Source of the DNA: Massilia sp. IC2-477 | GTDB lineage: Bacteria; Pseudomonadota; Gammaproteobacteria; Burkholderiales; Burkholderiaceae_D | Direction: 5' to 3' | NCBI RefSeq assembly: GCF_020707265.1 | Contig: NZ_JAJFEQ010000003.1 | Location: forward strand, 310,001-374,000 | Length of the DNA stretch: 64,000 bases | Shown: one piece after another, positions 55,557 to 64,000 of the stretch | How positions within the stretch are numbered: the stretch's first letter is position 1 | Layout: every line of letters starts with the position of its first letter | Program-made: the position numbers and the translations under genes | Notes under the pieces: generated by a model | What the model saw: the letters and a program-made list of their open reading frames with translations, nothing else | Database searches by the model: none | Told to the model about the DNA's origin: nothing

Positions 55557-56219
55557 ATGAGTGTGTTTGAACGCCCGATCGTGATGCTCGACTTCGAGAC
55601 CACCGGCCTGTCGCCCGAGATGGGCGACCGCATCACCGAAGTGGCTGCGCTGCGCATCGTCGGCGGCGAGATCCGCGAGCGCTATGTCTCGCTGGTGAAC
55701 TGCGGCGTGCGCATTCCGTCCTTCATCACCCAGCTGACCGGCATCACCCAGGACATGGTCGACAGCGCGCCGCCGAGCCAGAAGGTGGTGGCGGAGCTGC
55801 TCGACTTCATCGGCGCCGACATGCTGTCGGCCCACAATGCCAGCTTCGACGAGAAGTTCCTGAAGGCGGAAGGCTGGCGCATCGGCCGTCCCACCGGCCA
55901 TTGCGGCCTGGTGTGTTCGCTGAAACTGGCGCGCCGCCTGTTCCCGGGCCTGCCCAGCTACAAGCTGGGCAATCTGTCGAGCGGCCTCGGCATCCCGTTT
56001 CGCGGCACAGCCCACCGGGCCGAGGCCGACGCCGAAGTCGCCGCCGAAGTGCTGCTGCATGCGGCGCGCCATCTCGGCACGACCCACGGCCTGCCGCAGG
56101 TCGCGCCCGACCTGCTGGTCTCGGTGAACAAGCTGGCGGCGGCCAAGGTCGCGCTCTTCCTGGACAAATACGCCAGCCTCGAGCGGGAACGGCGCGCCAC
56201 CGTGGCCCAGGCCGCCTGA
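55557..56219 (+). CDS. DEDDh 3'-5' exonuclease (DnaQ/PolC-like)
   Basis: 220 residues. Exo I is MLDFETTGLSP (Asp11, Glu13), Exo II has AHNASFDEKFL and Exo III GTAHRAEADAEVAAEV, a full DEDDh set. It is distinct from the true dnaQ at 23841: the C-terminal 40 residues are different and lack the polymerase-binding tail. The substrate (DNA or RNA) is unknown. It shares a probable transcript with the YegD-like gene. Confidence 0.88.
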   Translation: MSVFERPIVMLDFETTGLSPEMGDRITEVAALRIVGGEIRERYVSLVNCGVRIPSFITQLTGITQDMVDSAPPSQKVVAELLDFIGADMLSAHNASFDEKFLKAEGWRIGRPTGHCGLVCSLKLARRLFPGLPSYKLGNLSSGLGIPFRGTAHRAEADAEVAAEVLLHAARHLGTTHGLPQVAPDLLVSVNKLAAAKVALFLDKYASLERERRATVAQAA

Positions 56220-56389
56220 TCCCGCACGCGCGGCGTTCTGCGCATACCACGTCTTTGCCCGCGCGTCGCGTCTCTACGATTGTGCGGACGCAAACTGCTG
56301 GTGGGTCGCACTCCTTAAAATTTTAACAACGGCGGACGATCCTGCGCCCGCGTTGTGAAACGGTTCCATTGGGCCGCAAGGGGGTAGGG

Positions 56390-57781
56390 ATGAATCGCCA
56401 GAACGCTGCCCGCGAGGGGGTCGAGGTCTTCCAGTGGTTCCTGCCCGCCGCCGAGCGCGGCGATCCGTATGCGCAGTTCAACCTCGGCCTGCTCTACAAA
56501 CATGGCGAGGCCGTCGAGCGCGACGACGCGCGCGCCTTCGACTGGATAGGGCGCGCCGCGCGCCAGGGGCTGGCGGCGGCCCAGAACCACCTCGGCGCCA
56601 TGTATGGCAACGGGCGCGGCGCTCCGCGCAGCGACGAACTCGCTGCCTGCTGGTTCGGGCGCGCCGCCGCCCAGGGCGATCCGGCCGCCCAGCAGAACCT
56701 GGGCCAGCTCTACCGCAAGGGACGGGGCGTACCGCAATCGCACGAAGTCGCATTCGGCTGGTTCTACCGCGCCGCCGAGCAGGGCCTGGCCAGCGCCCAG
56801 AACCTGCTGGGTGAATGCTACCTGCAGGGCATGGGCGTGCCGGTCAGCCACCCGCTGGCGATGGCCTGGTTCCGCAAGGCCGCCAGCCAGGGCCATGGCC
56901 AGGGCCAGCTCAACCTCGCCCTCATGTACCGCCGCGGCGACGGCGTCGAAGCCGATGACGCCCAGGCCGTGTGCTGGTTCCGCGAAGCCGCGGCCCAGGG
57001 CGTCGCGGCGGCCCAGCGCTTCCTCGGGTTGGCCTATGCCCATGGGCAGGGCGTGCCGGCCGACCCGGACCGCGCCATTTCCTGGCTCGGACGCGCCGCG
57101 GCCCAGCACGACACCGAGGCCGACTATGCCCTCGGCACCCTGCTGGCCGCCGGCCACGGCAGCGCCGGCGACGGCCAGGCCCTCGACTGCTTCCTGCGCG
57201 CCGCCGCGCGCGGCCACGTCCAGGCGAACTACTGCGCCGGTCTCATGTATACCGCCGGCCGAGGCGCTCCCCGCGACCCGGCGCGGGCCCTGGAATGCTA
57301 CCTGCGCGCGGCCGAGCAGGGCGCGGCCAACGCCCAGTTCAGCCTTGGCGTCATGTACGCCCGGGGCGAGGGCGTGCCGCGCGACGAGGCGCGCGCCGCC
57401 GAGTGGTACCGGCGCGCGGCCCAGCAGGGCGACGCCAGCGCCCAGAACAACCTCGGTGTCCTGTATGCCAACGGCCAGGGCGTGCCGCACGACGACACCC
57501 TCGCTACCTACTGGTACCGCCAGGCGGCCGAGCAGGGCCATACGCTGGCCCAGTACAACCTGGGCGGCATGGTCAACAGCGGCCGCGGTGTCGAGCGCGA
57601 TCCGCTGCGCGCCTACATGTGGATGGTCCTGGCCGCCAGTGGCGGCCAGGACGGCCGCCGCAACCGCGGCGTCGCCGGGCGCCTGGGCGCGGGCGTCGGC
57701 CCCTGGGGGCGGGCCCTGGTGAGCCGGGTGCGCGCCGCGCGCCGCCACCAGCACGGCCAGCGCCCGGCAGCCAACTCCTGA
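56390..57781 (+). CDS. Sel1-repeat (TPR-like) protein
   Basis: 463 residues from the ATG at 56390 (AAGGGGG upstream). Eleven tandem 36-residue Sel1 repeats run from about residue 14 to 410, each with the pattern AAxQGxxxAQxxLGxxYxxGxGV, and a partial twelfth follows. There is no signal peptide. Sel1 solenoids are protein-interaction scaffolds; the partner is unknown. It is flanked by a 170-bp upstream gap and stands alone. Confidence 0.92.
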   Translation: MNRQNAAREGVEVFQWFLPAAERGDPYAQFNLGLLYKHGEAVERDDARAFDWIGRAARQGLAAAQNHLGAMYGNGRGAPRSDELAACWFGRAAAQGDPAAQQNLGQLYRKGRGVPQSHEVAFGWFYRAAEQGLASAQNLLGECYLQGMGVPVSHPLAMAWFRKAASQGHGQGQLNLALMYRRGDGVEADDAQAVCWFREAAAQGVAAAQRFLGLAYAHGQGVPADPDRAISWLGRAAAQHDTEADYALGTLLAAGHGSAGDGQALDCFLRAAARGHVQANYCAGLMYTAGRGAPRDPARALECYLRAAEQGAANAQFSLGVMYARGEGVPRDEARAAEWYRRAAQQGDASAQNNLGVLYANGQGVPHDDTLATYWYRQAAEQGHTLAQYNLGGMVNSGRGVERDPLRAYMWMVLAASGGQDGRRNRGVAGRLGAGVGPWGRALVSRVRAARRHQHGQRPAANS

Positions 57782-57929
57782 GGGCGTTTCTTCCGGCGCA
57801 TGCAGGGCGGGTCGCCCTGCGGCTTCCTCCCGTATTGACGGGGAAGACATGCATATGCGAGCCCGGCAATTCGCGTTATGATGGCTCTCGGCGCAAGCCG
57901 AACCCATGAATAACTCGAACGAGATCGAC

Positions 57930-60113
<2,184 letters not shown>

Positions 60114-60132
60114 GCTGACCCCCTGATGTGAA

Positions 60133-60164
60133 AACGGCCACTCGCACTGAGTGGCCGTTGTTTT
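60133..60164 (+). terminator. terminator of the prolyl oligopeptidase gene
   Basis: The AACGGCCACTC / GAGTGGCCGTT 11-bp stem with a GCACT loop is followed by GTTTTT. Confidence 0.9.
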
Positions 60165-60166
60165 TC

Positions 60167-60271
60167 GTAGGGTGGGCGGCTTGCCGCCCACGCGGTGATA
60201 GTTAGCCGAAGAACGCTCGTAGCGTCTGATCTTGCTGTGACCGCGTGGGCGGGAAGACCCGCCCACCCTAC
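60167..60271. repeat. REPIN, GTAGGGTGGGCGG family, overlapping a stop codon
   Basis: GTAGGGTGGGCGGCTTGCCGCCCACGCGGTGA, a 45-bp spacer and the inverted right REP ending CCCACCCTAC. The right end covers the TAG stop (60268-60270) of the XRE-cupin gene. Confidence 0.82.
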
Positions 60272-60843
60272 CGTTGTACAACTACCAACAGCGCCTTGGC
60301 TTCGGTCTTGCCCGCATTCCGAATCACGTGGTCATGGTCGGCCGGATAGCGCGCCGTCCCCCCATGCTTGATCTTCTTCTTCTCAGCCCCCACTTCGAGC
60401 TCGATCGTCCCGCTAATGACGGTCAGGTGCTCCTTGGTCCCCGGATCGTGCGCCTGCGAGGCCATTTCGCCGCCCGGCGCCAGGGTCAGTTCATACCATT
60501 CGTACTTGCCCGCCAGGTCCATCGGGCCCAGGATGCGCAGCGAGTAGCCGGCGTGGGCGCCGGGCAGGGTGGGGGTTTCGTGGGCGTCCACCACGCGGAT
60601 CAGGTCCACCGCGCGCACTTCGGACGACAACAGTTCGCCGATCTCCACGCCCAGGGCATTGGCCAGGCGCCAGGTGATGGCGATGGTGGGATTGGCCTTT
60701 TCGCGCTCGATCTGCGACAGCATCGACTTGGACACCCCGGCGATACGCGACAGGTCTTCCAGGGTCAGGCCACGCGCCAATCGGAGGCGCTGTAGCGTGG
60801 CGCCAACTTCGGGCGGAGCGTTATTTGTTAGAGTTTTGGTCAT
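60268..60843 (-). CDS. XRE-family regulator with C-terminal cupin
   Basis: 191 residues. An N-terminal helix-turn-helix (about 12-70, LTLEDLSRIAGVSKSMLSQIEREKANPTI) is followed by a cupin_2 domain (about 110-188) with THL..GTIELEVG strands. Such regulators sense small molecules through the cupin and often control amino-acid or polyamine catabolism. It is divergent from kbl-tdh, so control of threonine breakdown is likely. The stop codon lies inside a REPIN. Confidence 0.9.
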   Translation of the reverse strand: MTKTLTNNAPPEVGATLQRLRLARGLTLEDLSRIAGVSKSMLSQIEREKANPTIAITWRLANALGVEIGELLSSEVRAVDLIRVVDAHETPTLPGAHAGYSLRILGPMDLAGKYEWYELTLAPGGEMASQAHDPGTKEHLTVISGTIELEVGAEKKKIKHGGTARYPADHDHVIRNAGKTEAKALLVVVQR

Positions 60844-60907
60844 TGCCTTAATCGATGCCTGAATATGCTTATAGCGTGGCTTGCCAAGTTCATTAGCTAG
60901 GGGTAAG

Positions 60908-60923
60908 ATTCAATATATTGAAT
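60908..60923. promoter_or_regulatory. palindromic operator candidate upstream of kbl
   Basis: ATTCAATATATTGAAT is a perfect 16-bp palindrome in the spacer between the XRE-cupin regulator and kbl. A further TTGAATC half-site at 60952-60958 repeats the arm. Confidence 0.55.
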
Positions 60924-61027
60924 TTTCGTTCGACATACAGAACTTGGTTTCTTGAATCGAACGAGCAGACGATACGACATTCGCCAACCGCCGGTCAAGC
61001 CGGGACCAACCAGGGAGTGGGAACAAC

Positions 61028-62233
61028 ATGAGCGATCAAGCATTTTATAGCGGCCTGCAAGCGAAACTCGAGACGCTGCGCAACGACGGCCTGTTCAAGC
61101 CGGAGCGCGTGATCGCTTCGCGCCAGGGCGCCATCGTTACGGCGCAGGACGGCCGCACGCTCATCAATATGTGCGCCAACAACTACCTGGGGCTGTCCGG
61201 CGACGAGCAGACGTCAACGGCCGCTGCTGCCGCCCTGGAAAAATACGGCTACGGCTTGTCCTCGGTGCGCTTCATATGCGGCACCCAGACCGTGCACAAG
61301 GAACTGGAGCAGAAGCTGTCCGAATTCCTTGGCACCGAAGACACCATCCTGTACGCGGCTGCTTTCGACGCCAACGGCGGCGTGTTCGAGCCGCTGTTCG
61401 ACGAGAACGACGCGATCATCTCGGACGCCCTGAACCACGCCTCGATCATCGACGGCGTCCGCCTGTGCAAGGCCGCGCGCTACCGCTACGCCAACAACGA
61501 CATGGCCGACCTGGAAAAGCAGCTGATCGCCGCTACCGAAGCCGGCAAGCGCCACAAGATCATCGTCACCGACGGCGTGTTCTCGATGGACGGCACCATA
61601 GCCCAGCTGGACAAGATCGTCGAGCTGGCCGAAAAATACGGCGCCCTGACCATGATCGACGAATCGCACGCCTCCGGCTTCATGGGCAAGACCGGGCGCG
61701 GCACCCACGAGCACTGCGGCGTGATCGGCAAGATCGACATCATCACCGGCACCCTGGGAAAGGCCCTGGGCGGCGCGATGGGCGGCTTCACCTCGGGCCG
61801 CAAGGAAGTCATCGAGACCCTGCGCCAGAAGTCGCGCCCCTACCTGTTCTCGAACACCCTGGCGCCGATGATTGCCGGCGCCTCGCTGTCGGTCCTGGAC
61901 CGCATCTCGAAGTCGACCGAGCTGCGCGACCGCCTGCACGAGAACACCGCCTACTTCCGCAAGGAGATCGAGCGCATCGGCTTCACCATCAAGCCGGGCA
62001 CCCACCCGGTGGTGCCGGTGATGCTGTTCGATGCGCCGATCGCCCAGAAATTCGCCGCCCGCATGTTCGAGCTGGGCGTGCTGCTGTCGGGCTTCTTCTA
62101 CCCAGTGGTGCCGATGGGCCAGGCGCGCGTGCGCGTGCAGCTGTCGGCCGCGCACACCCGCGAGCAGCTGGACACCGTGTTGAAAGCTTTCGAACAAGCC
62201 GGCAAAGAGCTGGGCATCCTCAAGAATCAATAA
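61028..62233 (+). CDS. kbl: 2-amino-3-ketobutyrate CoA ligase (glycine C-acetyltransferase)
   Basis: 401 residues. PLP lysine Lys245 is in TGTLGKALGGAMGG (E. coli Kbl uses Lys244); NNYLGLSGD near the N-terminus and DESHASGFMG are also present. It converts 2-amino-3-ketobutyrate plus CoA to glycine and acetyl-CoA. The threonine dehydrogenase gene follows after 15 bp, so the pair carries threonine to glycine. The operon is divergent from the XRE-cupin regulator. Confidence 0.96.
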   Translation: MSDQAFYSGLQAKLETLRNDGLFKPERVIASRQGAIVTAQDGRTLINMCANNYLGLSGDEQTSTAAAAALEKYGYGLSSVRFICGTQTVHKELEQKLSEFLGTEDTILYAAAFDANGGVFEPLFDENDAIISDALNHASIIDGVRLCKAARYRYANNDMADLEKQLIAATEAGKRHKIIVTDGVFSMDGTIAQLDKIVELAEKYGALTMIDESHASGFMGKTGRGTHEHCGVIGKIDIITGTLGKALGGAMGGFTSGRKEVIETLRQKSRPYLFSNTLAPMIAGASLSVLDRISKSTELRDRLHENTAYFRKEIERIGFTIKPGTHPVVPVMLFDAPIAQKFAARMFELGVLLSGFFYPVVPMGQARVRVQLSAAHTREQLDTVLKAFEQAGKELGILKNQ

Positions 62234-62248
62234 GAACGGAACAGAACA

Positions 62249-63205
62249 ATGGAACGCATCCTCATCATCGGCGCCAACGGCCAGATCGGCAGTGAACTCG
62301 TGACCGCGCTGGCGGAGCAGCATGGCGCGGACAAGGTGATCGCCTCGGACATCGGCGCCACCAACGTCTACGGCGCGGCGCGCTACACCCAGCTCGATGT
62401 GCTCGACCGCGAACGCCTCTCCAGCCTGATCGAGGTAGAAGGCATCACCCAGGTCTACCAGCTGGCGGCGCTGCTGTCGGCCACCGGCGAAAAAGCACCG
62501 CTCAAGGCCTGGACCCTGAACATGGATGGCCTGCTGAATATCCTGGAAGTCGCGCGCGAGCGTGGCGAGGCGGGCAAGCCGCTGAAGGTCTTCTGGCCTT
62601 CGTCGATCGCCGCCTTCGGCCCGAACACCCCGGCCGATCCGGCCCCGCAGTACGCGGTGATGGACCCGACCTCGATCTACGGCATCAGCAAGCTGGCCGG
62701 CGAGCGCCTGTGCGAGTACTATCACAGCAAGTACGGCGTGGACGTGCGTTCGATCCGCTATCCGGGCATCATCAGCTTCAAGTCGCCTCCGGGCGGCGGC
62801 ACCACCGACTACGCGATCGCCATCTTCCACTCGGCCCTCAAGGGCGAGACCTACGAGTGCTTCCTGGGCCCGGAAACCACGCTGCCGATGATCTACATGC
62901 CGGACGCGATCCGCGCCACCATCGAGCTGATGGACGCGCCAAGCGAGAAGGTCGCGATCCGCTCTTCGTACAACGTGGCGGGCGTGTCCTTCAACCCGCG
63001 CGAACTGGCGGCCGCCATCAAGAAGGCGGTACCTGGCTTCGAGATCGCCTACAAGCCGGACAGCCGCCAGCAGATTGCGGATTCCTGGCCGAAGAGCCTG
63101 GACGACAGCCGCGCCACGAGCGACTGGGGCTGGAAGGCGCGCATCGGTGTGGAAGAGATGGTAGACAGCATGCTGAAGAACGTCGACGTGGGCATCGCTG
63201 CCTGA
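62249..63205 (+). CDS. tdh: L-threonine 3-dehydrogenase, SDR (epimerase-like) type
   Basis: 318 residues of the extended SDR family: NAD motif IIGANGQIGSEL near the N-terminus, catalytic Tyr144 and Lys148 in SIYGISKLAGE, and the TDH-type VRSIRYPGIISF and GTTDYAI segments. It oxidises L-threonine to 2-amino-3-ketobutyrate. This is not the zinc-dependent Tdh of E. coli but the SDR type known from other bacteria and from animals. The position after kbl supports the assignment. Confidence 0.9.
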   Translation: MERILIIGANGQIGSELVTALAEQHGADKVIASDIGATNVYGAARYTQLDVLDRERLSSLIEVEGITQVYQLAALLSATGEKAPLKAWTLNMDGLLNILEVARERGEAGKPLKVFWPSSIAAFGPNTPADPAPQYAVMDPTSIYGISKLAGERLCEYYHSKYGVDVRSIRYPGIISFKSPPGGGTTDYAIAIFHSALKGETYECFLGPETTLPMIYMPDAIRATIELMDAPSEKVAIRSSYNVAGVSFNPRELAAAIKKAVPGFEIAYKPDSRQQIADSWPKSLDDSRATSDWGWKARIGVEEMVDSMLKNVDVGIAA

Positions 63206-63255
63206 ACGTCACCGCATCAATACAATAATAAAAACCGGATAGTCGAGACAACAAG

Positions 63256-64000
63256 ATGGACATGAGCGTTTTTGATCTGTTCAAGATCGGTATCGGGCCA
63301 TCGAGCTCCCACACAGTGGGTCCGATGGTGGCGGCGCGCCGCTTCCTACTGGAGTGCGGCTCGCTGGAGAACGCCGTCGGCGTCGAGGCCCACCTGTACG
63401 GGTCGCTGGCCCTGACCGGTGTCGGCCACGCCACCGACAAGGCCGTGATCCTGGGCCTGATGGGCGAGACGCCGCAGGGCGTCGACCCGGATGCGGTCGA
63501 GGACAAGCTGGCCGAAGCGGAGATGGACGGCAAGCTCCGGCTGCTGGGTAGCAAGGAAGTGCCGTTCCAGTACCGCACAGGCCTGGTGTGGCACAAGCAG
63601 TCGACCCTGCCCGAACACCCGAACGGCATGAAGTTCGTGCTGCAGCTGGCGGACGGCAGCATCATCGAACGCATCTATTATTCGGTCGGAGGTGGCTTCA
63701 TCACGGCCGCCGGCGAAAGCCAGGGCCGCGCCAACGAGGCGCCGGGGGTAGCGGTGCCGTTCCCGTTCAACACCATGGCCGAGCTGCTGGCCCAGGGCCG
63801 CGAGCACGGCCTGTCGATCCCGCACATGCTGCGTGCGAACGAGCTGGCGCGCATGAGCGAGGCTGAACTGGACGCGGGCCTGGACCGGATCTGGGAAGTC
63901 ATGCGCGACTGTATCGCGCATGGCCTGGTCACCGAAGGTCAGCTGCCGGGTGGCCTGAACGTCAAGCGCCGCGCCGCCAAGCTGTGGAAGCAGGCCCACT
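63256..64000 (+). CDS. sdaA: L-serine ammonia-lyase (C-terminus beyond window)
   Basis: 248 codons are visible from the ATG at 63256 (a second in-frame ATG is at 63262). The N-terminal SDH beta domain begins VFDLFKIGIGPSSSHTVGPM and continues with GHATDKAVILGL and YYSVGGGF, as in SdaA. The Fe-S cluster cysteines would lie past the window end. It deaminates L-serine to pyruvate. It lies 50 bp after tdh, so glycine made by Kbl could feed it after conversion to serine. Confidence 0.93.
   Translation, partial: MDMSVFDLFKIGIGPSSSHTVGPMVAARRFLLECGSLENAVGVEAHLYGSLALTGVGHATDKAVILGLMGETPQGVDPDAVEDKLAEAEMDGKLRLLGSKEVPFQYRTGLVWHKQSTLPEHPNGMKFVLQLADGSIIERIYYSVGGGFITAAGESQGRANEAPGVAVPFPFNTMAELLAQGREHGLSIPHMLRANELARMSEAELDAGLDRIWEVMRDCIAHGLVTEGQLPGGLNVKRRAAKLWKQAH

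Overview
The window is 64 kb of GC-rich, tightly packed chromosome. Gene content, protein similarity and the many c-di-GMP and histidine-kinase genes fit a betaproteobacterium of the Massilia/Telluria group (Oxalobacteraceae). The genus is an inference from protein resemblance. I ran no search, and motif and family calls come from reading the sequence.

Layout. 1-8.2 kb: a leftward run (WrbA-like flavoprotein, DUF2069, FAD-dependent 2-hydroxyacid dehydrogenase, DUF4124, FtsX-type permease cut by the window edge), then YihY, a second leftward run (MetY-like enzyme, alpha/beta hydrolase, Mpo1-like DUF962) and a CBS protein. 8.2-18.4 kb: signalling genes (REC/GGDEF/EAL, HDOD, PAS/GGDEF/EAL, Hpt) interleaved with aroC, an AidB-type acyl-CoA dehydrogenase and upp. 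18.4-27.5 kb: housekeeping genes (cold-shock protein, LysR/aceB divergent pair, gloB, methyltransferase, rnhA, dnaQ, htpX) and two identical tRNA-Val(CAC) genes on either side of a methyltransferase. 28-35.5 kb: two hybrid histidine kinases and two diguanylate cyclases. 35.6-39.8 kb: an amino-acid permease, a nicotinamidase and a ThDP enzyme.

39.9-53.6 kb is the most distinctive part, a cyanophycin (Asp-Arg polymer) locus. A haem-oxygenase-like, putative di-iron protein lies directly upstream of one cyanophycin synthetase on the plus strand. A second synthetase forms a start/stop-overlapping operon with cyanophycinase and isoaspartyl peptidase on the minus strand. Between them lie a secreted S9 peptidase, a small outer-membrane barrel protein and an IS607-type element. 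That element's TnpB nuclease is intact, but its serine recombinase has a frameshift and a catalytic-Arg substitution.

53.6-64 kb: DUF2244, a short YegD-like Hsp70, a DEDDh exonuclease, a Sel1-repeat protein, a secreted prolyl oligopeptidase, and a threonine/serine catabolic run (kbl, SDR-type threonine dehydrogenase, sdaA cut by the window end). An XRE-cupin regulator diverges from that run, with a perfect 16-bp palindrome between them.

REPIN-like palindromic repeats (a GTAGGGTGGGCGG family and one CGTCATCCCGGCG copy) occupy many intergenic gaps. They supply one stop codon and sit inside one terminator stem.
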